Below, one piece after another: positions 9,302-17,394 of a stretch of DNA of 34,848 bases. A program made the translations under genes and the position numbers. The number at the start of each line of letters is the position of its first letter. Positions within the stretch are counted from its first letter, which is position 1. The DNA is from Steroidobacteraceae bacterium (GTDB lineage Bacteria > Pseudomonadota > Gammaproteobacteria > Steroidobacterales > Steroidobacteraceae), in the NCBI GenBank assembly GCA_016844605.1, contig JAENJD010000012.1, positions 1-34,848 of the forward strand. Direction: 5' to 3'. The notes beneath the pieces are model-generated. The model saw only the letters and a program-made list of their open reading frames with translations. It did no database searches and was not told the DNA's origin.

Positions 9302-11326
9302 TCAATCCTTGAGTTGGAACCGGACGCGTGCAGCGACGCGCTGATCGACGACGATGCCATCGACCACGCGCGGTTCGTAGCGCCAGCGCACCACGGATTC
9401 GAGCGCCGCGCGATCGAAGACACCCATCGGTTCGGACCCGCGGACGGTCGCGTCGCGCGTGCTGCCGTCGCGGGCGACAGTGAATTCGATGTCCACCCAG
9501 CCGGTGGTGCCCCGCTCGAGCGCCCTTGACGGGTATTCGGGCGCCACGAAATGGGTGCGGTGCATTTCATTCTCCGGCAGCACGGCCGGTGCCACGGGCT
9601 TCGGTGGTGAAACGGCTACGCGCGCCCTTGCGATCTCGGTGGCGGCAGCGGCGACTTCGGTGGCCGGCGCGCCGGCGTCATTGGCCGCTTTCAGAAGCGC
9701 TTCGGCGCCGCTTGAATTGCCGGTCGCCGCCAGGCGGCGTGCTTCCGCGAGCGCTTTGCCCGCCAGCAGCGCGCTGGTCTCCGCCAGTCCCTCGTATGCG
9801 GGATCCGAGGCTCGCAGCAAGTCGAGGTAATGACGGGCGGAATCGGCAGCCGGCTCGATCAGGCGACCCTGGGCGATGCGCTGGTTCGCGAGCGTGAAGA
9901 GCCGCGCGCGGTCCTCGCGCACATTTCCAAGCCGCGCGACTTCGAGTTCGGAACGGAGTTCGGCCACTTCCGGGCGATCAACGTCGAGCTCGACGGCCTG
10001 ATGCACCCATTCACTGGCTTCGTCGAGGCGGCCCTCGCTGATCGCCTTGCGCGCATTGGTCTGCAGCAACGCGGCAAGCGCGGCGACGCCCCGTTGCACG
10101 CCGGGATCCGCCGGATCAATGCGCCGCGCCGAGAGGAGGTAGGCATGCGCGCTGTCAGTGCCGCCGACCAGTTGATTGCTGCGGATGCGCTCATTGGCGA
10201 GCAGCACCAGTCCCTGCACGCGGCTCGCGTCGCTGCGCGCAGACACCGGCGCAGGTGCGGGCGTGGGTGTCTGCGCGGATTTCGGAGCGTCTGTCGGGGC
10301 GGTAGCGATACCTGCGGGACGCAGCGGCTTGCCGGGAGTCGAAGAGCGCAGGAGTTCGCGCTCGAGCTGCGACGTGAAGAAATCGAGGCGCGGATGATCG
10401 GGCCGCGCTGCGCGTGCCGCATCCACGGCGCTCGCCAGGGCCGCAAGATCCTGGTCCATCAGGGCCTTCTCGGCCTGCGCCAGCAGTTCGTCCGCGACCC
10501 GGTCGATGCCGCGTTGCGCCACGCGATTGTCCGGGTCGCGCGCGAGCACTGCCCGGTAGAGTTCGAGCGCATTCTGTCCGGGCGGCTCGACGAGCTCGCC
10601 TCGCGAGAGTGCGAGGCCGGCGGAATCCAGCAGCTTCTGGACCGCGGATTCCCGGCTTGCGTCGGCGGACGTGGGTTGCCCGTCATTGGCCGGCACCATG
10701 TCGCCGGGCTTTGCCCAGGGCTTCCAGGTGGCGAGCAGCAGGATGATCAGGGCGAGTGGAATCAAGAGCAGGCTTCGGCGTAACCAGCTGCGCGTCCCCG
10801 CGCTGTCGAGCCTGATCGAAGGCATCGTAAGCGCCTTCAGCTTGGCGGAGGTTGCGCCGGTCCGCTGCACGGCGGCCGGCGTGTCGGCGCCCCTCTGCTG
10901 GCGGCGGAGCGTCGCCTCCACGAAGGTGCGGATCCGATCCGCCGAGGCCGGCTTGTGCAGGAAACGGAAAATGACGCCCTTGGAGACCAGCTCCGCGAGT
11001 TCGGCCTCGTCGTCGCGGCGGCCCGCCACGATGATCGCGAGGTCCGGGAACTGCTCATGAACCCTGGTGACGAGGTCGCGCGTATCCTGATCGGCGAGCG
11101 ACGAGTCGGCGAGCAGCACGGCATTGCCGGCCGCGACGATCAGGTCGGCCGCGTGGGCCGCATCGTCGGCGCGCCAGACGCGATGATTGTCGGCAAGTGA
11201 ATCGCGAAGCAGGTCGATGAGCACGGGATCCGCGGAAAGCACGACGACATTCGCGCCTGTGGATGGCAACGACGATGTCGCTCGCTCCCCATTCGGCTTT
11301 TCGACGTCGGTATAGTCGATGTACAC
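9302..11326 (-). CDS. Receiver-domain / TM / repeat-rich / TonB C-terminal fusion protein
   Basis: ORF 9302..11524; likely GTG start at 11326 (VYIDYTDVEKPNG...). Receiver-like block VVVLSADPVLIDLLRDSL...FRFLHKPASADRIRTFVEATL, single TM LLLIPLALIILLLATW, long helical/TPR-like region, TonB C-terminal motif YPSRALERGTTGWVDIEFTVARDGS...VVRWRYEPRVVDG. Confidence 0.8.
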   Translation of the reverse strand: MYIDYTDVEKPNGERATSSLPSTGANVVVLSADPVLIDLLRDSLADNHRVWRADDAAHAADLIVAAGNAVLLADSSLADQDTRDLVTRVHEQFPDLAIIVAGRRDDEAELAELVSKGVIFRFLHKPASADRIRTFVEATLRRQQRGADTPAAVQRTGATSAKLKALTMPSIRLDSAGTRSWLRRSLLLIPLALIILLLATWKPWAKPGDMVPANDGQPTSADASRESAVQKLLDSAGLALSRGELVEPPGQNALELYRAVLARDPDNRVAQRGIDRVADELLAQAEKALMDQDLAALASAVDAARAARPDHPRLDFFTSQLERELLRSSTPGKPLRPAGIATAPTDAPKSAQTPTPAPAPVSARSDASRVQGLVLLANERIRSNQLVGGTDSAHAYLLSARRIDPADPGVQRGVAALAALLQTNARKAISEGRLDEASEWVHQAVELDVDRPEVAELRSELEVARLGNVREDRARLFTLANQRIAQGRLIEPAADSARHYLDLLRASDPAYEGLAETSALLAGKALAEARRLAATGNSSGAEALLKAANDAGAPATEVAAAATEIARARVAVSPPKPVAPAVLPENEMHRTHFVAPEYPSRALERGTTGWVDIEFTVARDGSTRDATVRGSEPMGVFDRAALESVVRWRYEPRVVDGIVVDQRVAARVRFQLKD

Positions 11327-11657
11327 GGTACCCCGGACGTAACAAACCCGCGCAAAAACACCGCGACACGGGCCCGGAGGCCGGCGGCGTACTGGCTGCG
11401 ACAATCTTTGACAAAATCCGTCGTGGCGAACGAGACACAGGTCAAGTTTCCGCCCCTGGGCGCGTGACGCAGTTCGAAAAAACCCATCGCTTCCGGGACT
11501 TGCGGCAAAGGCCGGCCAGGGCACCCCCGAGGGGTTCCCAGGCGTTGCTTCAGTACCACAGCGGTTTCGTATTCTTCCGTTTTCACGGGATTATGTGAAT
11601 CTCGACAGCGGCTTGTGTGCCCCGTAAGGTGGGTCGGCTCGCGGGGGTGGGCGTCGC

Positions 11658-12131
11658 ATGCCGGTAGATCCGAGCATCAAGCATCAGATTGCGTTCGTAT
11701 CAAGTTTGCCGGCCGAGCATTACCACCAGCTCGAGGCGCTCCTGTTCTTCAATGAACGTCAGGACCGTGTCCGGCATGGCATCGTCACGGCCATCGACCG
11801 CTATGGGCCGCCGGAGATCGTCGTCGACGGAAATTCGTTGCGTGTACGCGTCGCCGGCCCGTCCGAGGCCCAATGCCTGTTCGCCATCGAGCGAGATGGC
11901 AAGGTTTCGCGCCCCGTGGGCGTGATCCTGTACGTGCGCGACAGCTTCGAGCGCATCACGGTGCTGCACCTGGTTGTCGCTGGCGCTTATGCCGCCGGCG
12001 GCCCGCGCGCCAAGTACAACCTGCTGCTGCGCCTGGTGCAGGCGGTCAAGCGGGTCGCACGCTGCACCTCCGGCATCCGCCATGTCGAGTTGCTCTACTC
12101 GCAGAACAGGCCGCGCGCCGCCTTCGCCTAG
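11658..12131 (+). CDS. Hypothetical protein
   Basis: 157 aa ORF (MPVDPSIKHQIAFVSSLPAEHYHQLEALLFFNERQ...) with plausible globular composition; no family recognised. Confidence 0.65.
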   Translation: MPVDPSIKHQIAFVSSLPAEHYHQLEALLFFNERQDRVRHGIVTAIDRYGPPEIVVDGNSLRVRVAGPSEAQCLFAIERDGKVSRPVGVILYVRDSFERITVLHLVVAGAYAAGGPRAKYNLLLRLVQAVKRVARCTSGIRHVELLYSQNRPRAAFA

Positions 12132-12155
12132 GCTTCCTCGGATTTGCTCCTGCGC

Positions 12156-12174
12156 GCGGTTATGATGTAACCGC
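12156..12174. promoter_or_regulatory. Inverted repeat GCGGTTA-TGATG-TAACCGC upstream of the SYLF gene
   Basis: Perfect 7-bp arms, 5-nt centre, containing a -10-like TATGAT; lies about 20 bp upstream of the ATG at 12196. Confidence 0.4.
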
Positions 12175-12195
12175 ACCCCGACGCAGGAGACCCAC

Positions 12196-12741
12196 ATGCT
12201 CCGTATTTTCCGTCCGCTGCTCGCAGCAGCGCTGCTATTGCTGGCCGTTACACCTGCTGTAGCCGCCTCGCGAGAGGAGCTCGACGCCGCGGTCCGCGAA
12301 GCCGTCAACGAGCTGTACAAACATTCGAGCGCGGCGAAGGAACTGGCTGCCACGTCTGCCGGGATGCTGGTGTTCCCGAAGGTCATAAAGGGCGGGATCG
12401 GGATCGGCGGCGAGTACGGCGAGGGCGCGCTGCAGGTCGGCGGCAAGACCACCGCGTACTACAATATTGCCGCGGGGTCGATCGGATTTCAGCTGGGCGT
12501 GCAGCAGAAGAGCCAGGTGATCCTGTTCATGAATCAGCGCGAGCTCGACAAGTTCGGGAACAGCGAAGGTTGGAAGGCAGGCGTGGACGGCAGTGTCGCG
12601 CTTGCGACCCTCGGCGCCGGCGGGCAGATCGACACCGAGACATCCAAGAAACCGATCGTCGGTTTCATCTTTTCGAACAAGGGCCTGATGTACAACCTGA
12701 CGTTCGAAGGCTCGAAGATCACCAAGATCGACAAGGACTAG
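12196..12741 (+). CDS. SYLF/YSC84-type lipid-binding domain protein, exported
   Basis: 181 aa; signal peptide; VFPKVIKGGIGIGGEYGEGALQVGGKTTAYYNIAAGSIGFQLGVQQKSQVILFMN is a YSC84/SYLF signature. RBS AGGAG upstream of the ATG. Confidence 0.88.
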   Translation: MLRIFRPLLAAALLLLAVTPAVAASREELDAAVREAVNELYKHSSAAKELAATSAGMLVFPKVIKGGIGIGGEYGEGALQVGGKTTAYYNIAAGSIGFQLGVQQKSQVILFMNQRELDKFGNSEGWKAGVDGSVALATLGAGGQIDTETSKKPIVGFIFSNKGLMYNLTFEGSKITKIDKD

Positions 12742-13337
12742 TGTCCGGGTCCGCCGGAGAGTCCGCCGGTGATGACCAGGCGCATTGCAGATTCGACCGG
12801 TATCTCGAGCTGCGTGATTGCTGAACGCGGCAGGAGCGCGGTGTAGCCACCGATCTGGTAGCTCATCGGAAAATAGACTGCGACCAACGCGTCCTCGTGC
12901 TTCACGATACCGAGTTCTGCAGCATCGTCGCGCGTGACGAAACCGATGAGGCGCGCGTCGCCGAAGCGTGCAAGTACCACGCGCTTCAGGTCGCGGCGCT
13001 TGCCGTCCGCCGGCAACAGTTTTGTGAAATCGCGAATCGCGCCGTAGATCGTCTTGACGACGGGAATTCGGTCGAGAAATGCGTCCCAGGCCGCCAGCAT
13101 CCTCCGCACCAGCAGGGCATTCAGCAGGAAGCCTGCCGCAAGCAGCAGCAGGACGGCGGCGGCGATACCCATGCCCGGGCGGTAATACTCGTCGGGAACC
13201 ACGAGTGTGATGGCCTGCCGCAGCAGCGATTCGGTCGAACTCCCAAACCACCACAGCAGCCATAGCGTCAGGCCGATCGGCATCACGACTACGAGACCAC
13301 TTACGAGGGCGCTGCGAAGCTTGCGGAACATCGTCAT
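12738..13337 (-). CDS. DUF502 family membrane protein
   Basis: MTMFRKLRSALVSGLVVVMPIGLTLWLLWW...IPVVKTIYGAIRDFTKLL...FGDARLIGFVT...VAVYFPMSYQIGGY; characteristic DUF502 pattern. Start set at 13337, not 13535. Confidence 0.87.
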   Translation of the reverse strand: MTMFRKLRSALVSGLVVVMPIGLTLWLLWWFGSSTESLLRQAITLVVPDEYYRPGMGIAAAVLLLLAAGFLLNALLVRRMLAAWDAFLDRIPVVKTIYGAIRDFTKLLPADGKRRDLKRVVLARFGDARLIGFVTRDDAAELGIVKHEDALVAVYFPMSYQIGGYTALLPRSAITQLEIPVESAMRLVITGGLSGGPGH

Positions 13338-13401
13338 CTCCGGGCGCGACCGGCTGCGCCAGGCCATTGAGGCGTGCATGATAACGGCCGGAGGACCCGA
13401 A

Positions 13402-13893
13402 ATGCGGCTGGCCGGTATCGTACTTGGCGCTTTCCTCGCTGCCGCTTCAGCGGCTGCGCAGCTCATCGATCGCGATGCGGTATTTGCGCGCGCGCGTGAG
13501 GTCGCGGTAGCGACGCTTCCGAATGTCGAGGTCACCGACCTTGCCCCGTTCCAGATCGCCTATGACCTGACATTGCTTGAAACCGGCAGCCCCGCCGGTG
13601 GATTCGAGGTGGCGCTGCTGCTCAGGTCCTCGCGCGAGGTCGTTCCTGTGCTGGATATCATCTCGGCCGCGCCCGATGCGGAAGCCGCTTCAAGGCTCGA
13701 AAGCCTGTTGGCGGGCGTCGAATTCGCGTACCACTACCGGACAGTACGGGTCCGGTTCGCGGAACAAGGCGAAGCCGCGCCGGCTGCCGAATTTTCCACC
13801 TTGCTGCTGAACCGCGACCCGGAACGCCCTGCTGAAGCGCTATCATCAGATAACAAGACCCATGAAGTTCCGATAGACAGGAGAAATCCATGA
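13402..13893 (+). CDS. Hypothetical secreted protein
   Basis: In-frame part of ORF 13207..13893; MRLAGIVLGAFLAAASAAAQLIDRD gives a signal peptide; ATGA overlap with dodecin. Confidence 0.55.
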   Translation: MRLAGIVLGAFLAAASAAAQLIDRDAVFARAREVAVATLPNVEVTDLAPFQIAYDLTLLETGSPAGGFEVALLLRSSREVVPVLDIISAAPDAEAASRLESLLAGVEFAYHYRTVRVRFAEQGEAAPAAEFSTLLLNRDPERPAEALSSDNKTHEVPIDRRNP

Positions 13894-14093
13894 CCGTCGC
13901 AAAAGTCAGTGAAATCAGCGCAACTTCGGACAAGAGCTTCGACGACGCCATGCGTCAGGGCCTCGCGCGGGCGAACAAGACGCTCAAGAACATCACCGGC
14001 GCCTGGATCGCCGACCAGGAAATCATGGTGGACAAGGGCAAGATCACCGGCTACCGCGTGCGCATGCGGATCACGTTCGTGCTGGAAGGTTGA
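13890..14093 (+). CDS. Dodecin family flavin-binding protein
   Basis: 67 aa: MTVAKVSEISATSDKSFDDAMRQGLARANKTLKNITGAWIADQEIMVDKGKITGYRVRMRITFVLEG; size and pattern of dodecin. Confidence 0.92.
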   Translation: MTVAKVSEISATSDKSFDDAMRQGLARANKTLKNITGAWIADQEIMVDKGKITGYRVRMRITFVLEG

Positions 14094-14097
14094 ACCG

Positions 14098-14499
14098 ATG
14101 CGGTTCCTGGTCCTGTTCGTCATCCTGGCGGCGGCGTTCGTGGGCGTCGCCTCGGCCGAAAATCCGTCGAGCATTGAGCCGCAGGCCCTGAGCGAGCGCA
14201 TGGAATCCGGCGACAAGGAGTTGCTGGTGCTTGATGTGCGCAGCGCCGCCGAGTTCGACGAGGGCCACATACCCGGGGCCATCAACGTCCCGCACGATGT
14301 GCTCGGCGAGCGGATCGCGGAACTCGGGCCGGCGGGCGAGCGCGATGTCGTCGTGTACTGCCGCAGCGGACGGCGCTCGGCAATCGCGCTCGAGGCCCTG
14401 AAGGGAGCCGGTTTCAGCCGGCTGTTCCACCTCGAAGGCGACTACCTGCGCTGGAGCGAGGAACACCGGCGGCTGATCAAGGATCCCGCGCAGCCCTGA
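14098..14499 (+). CDS. Exported rhodanese-like domain protein
   Basis: Signal peptide, then LLVLDVRSAAEFDEGHIPGAINVP and active-site loop VVYCRSGRRS. Confidence 0.9.
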   Translation: MRFLVLFVILAAAFVGVASAENPSSIEPQALSERMESGDKELLVLDVRSAAEFDEGHIPGAINVPHDVLGERIAELGPAGERDVVVYCRSGRRSAIALEALKGAGFSRLFHLEGDYLRWSEEHRRLIKDPAQP

Positions 14500-14515
14500 A
14501 GCGGCCCGGACCTCC

Positions 14516-14887
14516 ATGTTTTACTTCGCGCTCGCCGACGCGATCCTTATCCTGCACCTCGCATTCATCCTGTTCGTGGTGCTGGGCGGATTCCTGGTGC
14601 TATGGCGCCGATGGCTCATCAGGCTGCACCTGCCGGTTGTCGTCTGGGGCGTCCTGATCGAGTTCGCTGGCTGGATCTGTCCGCTCACGCCGCTCGAGAA
14701 CTGGCTGCGCATGCAGGGCGGCGACCGGGGATTCAGCGGCGGCTTCATCAACCATTACCTGGTGTCGCTGATCTATCCGGAAGGCCTGACTCGCGAACTG
14801 CAATGGCTTCTGGGCGCGCTGGTGCTCGCGATCAACGCGGGAATCTACTTCCGGGTTTGGCGCGCCAGGACGCGGTCCGGCGCCTAG
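14516..14887 (+). CDS. DUF2784 family membrane protein
   Basis: 123 aa: LADAILILHLAFILFVVLGGFLVLWR...GWICPLTPLENWLR...FINHYLVSLIYPEGLTRELQWLLG, the DUF2784 pattern. Confidence 0.85.
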   Translation: MFYFALADAILILHLAFILFVVLGGFLVLWRRWLIRLHLPVVVWGVLIEFAGWICPLTPLENWLRMQGGDRGFSGGFINHYLVSLIYPEGLTRELQWLLGALVLAINAGIYFRVWRARTRSGA

Positions 14888-16728
14888 CTTCCGGCGGCCG
14901 CGGTACCGGGCGGCGCGTCCAGTTCCTGCACCGCGACAACGATGCAGCCGGGTCCGCCGTGCACGCCGAGCGCCGTGCCAAGCGGAATGATTGGCAACAC
15001 GTCGGTATGAGCGAGATCCGTGACAAGGATGTCGCGCACCTGCGCTGCGCCTTCAGGGATATTGGCGTGCGAGATGCCGATGCGCCAGCGGCAGCCGGGA
15101 TCGAGCCGCCGCCGCAGGAAGCGGCCGAAGCGGCGGTAGGGATTCGCGCGGCCGAACAATACGCCGCCGATGCCGACGCTGCCGTCGGCATGCACGGCGA
15201 GAATCGGTGTCAATCGCAGCAGGTCCGCCAACGTCTTTACCCAGCGCGGCACACGGCCGCCGCGCACGGCGAATTCCAGCGTGACCAGGCAGCCCCAGGT
15301 GCGCGTCCTGCGCCGCGCGGCGATCGCGGCCTCGCGCACGGCGTCGGCGTCGCCACCCGCAGCCGCGACTTCCGCCGCGCGCATGGCAATCAGCCCCTGG
15401 CCGAGCGCTGCGGTCCCGGAATCGACGGTGACGATCCGTGCGTTGGTGCGCGCGCGGCCCGCGGCGGTCTCCGCGCTCTGGAATGTGCCGCTGACGCGTG
15501 CCGTCAGTCCGACATAGACGACGGCCTGGTAGTGCGAACCGAGGAACTCGAAGGCACGCCGGAAATCGCCCGGCGGCGGCAGCGAGGTCTTCGGATGCTG
15601 CGGATTGGTCGCGAGCTCGTGGAAAAACTGCTCGGGTGAAAGGCTGATCTTGTCGAGGTAACTGTGCGTGCCGAAGTGCACGCGTACCGGCACCATGTGG
15701 ATGTCGAGCGCTTCCATCACCGAGTCCGGCAGGTCGGCCGCAGAGTCGGTGACGATGGCGACCTGCCTGCGCGATTCGTGATGCGCCATTTCCTGCTGGC
15801 GCTGCATGTCGTCGGCTTTTTCCCGGCTGACCTCGCCAAAGCGGGCCGCGAGCTCGAACAGGCGCTGTGGTTCATTCAGGTGCAGGTGCAGCCGGACCTT
15901 GCGATGCGTGCCGGCGACGACCAGGCTCGCGCCGAGCGTCGAAGCCTGTTCGCGCAGCTTGCGCCGGTCGATGCCATCGCCGGTGATCATGCATTCCGTG
16001 CAGTAGCGGTACTCGAGATCCTCCTGCTGGCCGGCGGCGGACGTTTCGTCATGGATCAGTTCGATCGGCGTGTCGTCATCCTGCACCACGCCGGTATCGA
16101 GGTAACCGGACATGCCGGCGACCAGCTCGATGAAGCCCATCGCGCCTGCGTCGACGACATTGGCGCGGCGCAACGCCTCGAGCTGGTCGCGTGTCGCTTC
16201 GAGCGACGTCTGTGCGGTCGCGAGCGCAGTCCGGAACAGGGCGGGGAAATCGCGTACGCCGCGCCCCCGCACTTCGTGCGCAACCGCAGCGGCAAAATCC
16301 GTCAGCACGGTGAGAATCGTTCCCTCGCGCGGCTCCGCCAGTGATTCGCGCGCATAATTCGCGCCGCCGCTGACGGCATCCGCAAATCCTTCCACCGTCA
16401 GTTCGGCGAGATGACCGGCGCGATCGCCGAGGCCCAGCAGGAATTGCGCCAGGATCGCGCCCGAGTTGCCGCGTGCGCCGTCGAGTGCGGCGTCGGCGAC
16501 GCGCGTGAGTGTCCGCCCGGCATGTGCGTCCGGATTGCCGCGAAGCGTAGCGAGAACGGCCTGGAGCGTGAGCGCGAGATTGGTGCCCGTGTCGCCGTCC
16601 GGCACCGGGAACACGTTGATCTTGTTGATGACCTCTTCACGGGAGATCAGGCGATAGATGCCGGCGCGCAGCGCCGCGGACAGGTCCGTGCCGCTCAGGA
16701 CATGGGCGGGCAGCGCAACTGCAGTCAT
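14884..16728 (-). CDS. DAK2-domain / DegV-domain fusion (FakA-FakB-like, putative fatty acid kinase-type protein)
   Basis: 614 aa; N-terminal DAK2/DhaL: NKINVFPVPDGDTGTNLALTLQ...GARGNSGAILAQFLLG; central FakA-like segment EYRYCTECMITGDGIDRRKLREQASTLGASLVVAGTHRKVRLHLHLNEPQRLF; C-terminal DegV: VAIVTDSAADLPDSVMEALDIHMVPVRVHFG...SLSPEQFFHEL...KTSLPPPGDF...VDSGTAALGQG. Confidence 0.88.
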   Translation of the reverse strand: MTAVALPAHVLSGTDLSAALRAGIYRLISREEVINKINVFPVPDGDTGTNLALTLQAVLATLRGNPDAHAGRTLTRVADAALDGARGNSGAILAQFLLGLGDRAGHLAELTVEGFADAVSGGANYARESLAEPREGTILTVLTDFAAAVAHEVRGRGVRDFPALFRTALATAQTSLEATRDQLEALRRANVVDAGAMGFIELVAGMSGYLDTGVVQDDDTPIELIHDETSAAGQQEDLEYRYCTECMITGDGIDRRKLREQASTLGASLVVAGTHRKVRLHLHLNEPQRLFELAARFGEVSREKADDMQRQQEMAHHESRRQVAIVTDSAADLPDSVMEALDIHMVPVRVHFGTHSYLDKISLSPEQFFHELATNPQHPKTSLPPPGDFRRAFEFLGSHYQAVVYVGLTARVSGTFQSAETAAGRARTNARIVTVDSGTAALGQGLIAMRAAEVAAAGGDADAVREAAIAARRRTRTWGCLVTLEFAVRGGRVPRWVKTLADLLRLTPILAVHADGSVGIGGVLFGRANPYRRFGRFLRRRLDPGCRWRIGISHANIPEGAAQVRDILVTDLAHTDVLPIIPLGTALGVHGGPGCIVVAVQELDAPPGTAAAGS

Positions 16729-16749
16729 GCCGTGAACGGTCTCTCGGGT

Positions 16750-17394
16750 CTACTGGCGGGGCAGCAGGAAGCGCCGGCCGTGGTAACTGAGCACGACACC
16801 TTCGCGGTTGATCTCCTCGACCGTCGGGCCTTCGGCCAGCACCCCGCCGCGCTGGTAGCGCCGGCCATTGATGAACACGACGCGCTTCGCCGGATCATCC
16901 GAATAGATATGCAGGTCGACCGCAAGCTCCGGCAGGCCGGCGCTCACCTGCGCCGGCAGGTCGCCGATGGGTGGCGGCATGTCGTCGCCGGGCCCCGGGG
17001 AATAGGTGACCGATGCGTCTGGCAACAATGTCGGATCCGGCGCGGGTGGCGGCAACGTCGCTTCCGGCATCACCTCTGGTTCGGTCACCCGTTCATCGAT
17101 GACCGGTGAATCCACGACCGGCGCCACTTCGGCTGTCGCTGGCGCCGGCACCGGCGCCGCCACAACGGGAGCCGTGGTCGAAGTCACGCCGACCGCCGGC
17201 AGCGCACCGCTCGTGTCACGCAGCAGGAAGAAAAGCAGCACGCCGACATTGACGACCAGCAGCAAGCCGATCGCAAACAAGGCCCGGGGAAGGCGGCGGT
17301 CGTCACGCGCAACGGGCAACTCTGCGATGCTGGGGCCGCTCTGGCGCTGGCGCTCGAGTTCGGACTTGCGCAATGCGTCGAGGATGAAACTCAT
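16750..17394 (-). CDS. gspB: General secretion pathway protein B (GspB)-like
   Basis: MSFILDALRKSELERQRQ N-terminus, one TM, Pro-rich linker, C-terminal domain LDLHIYSDDPAKRVVFINGRRYQRGGVL (LAVDLHIYSDDPAKR as translated). Confidence 0.85.
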   Translation of the reverse strand: MSFILDALRKSELERQRQSGPSIAELPVARDDRRLPRALFAIGLLLVVNVGVLLFFLLRDTSGALPAVGVTSTTAPVVAAPVPAPATAEVAPVVDSPVIDERVTEPEVMPEATLPPPAPDPTLLPDASVTYSPGPGDDMPPPIGDLPAQVSAGLPELAVDLHIYSDDPAKRVVFINGRRYQRGGVLAEGPTVEEINREGVVLSYHGRRFLLPRQ

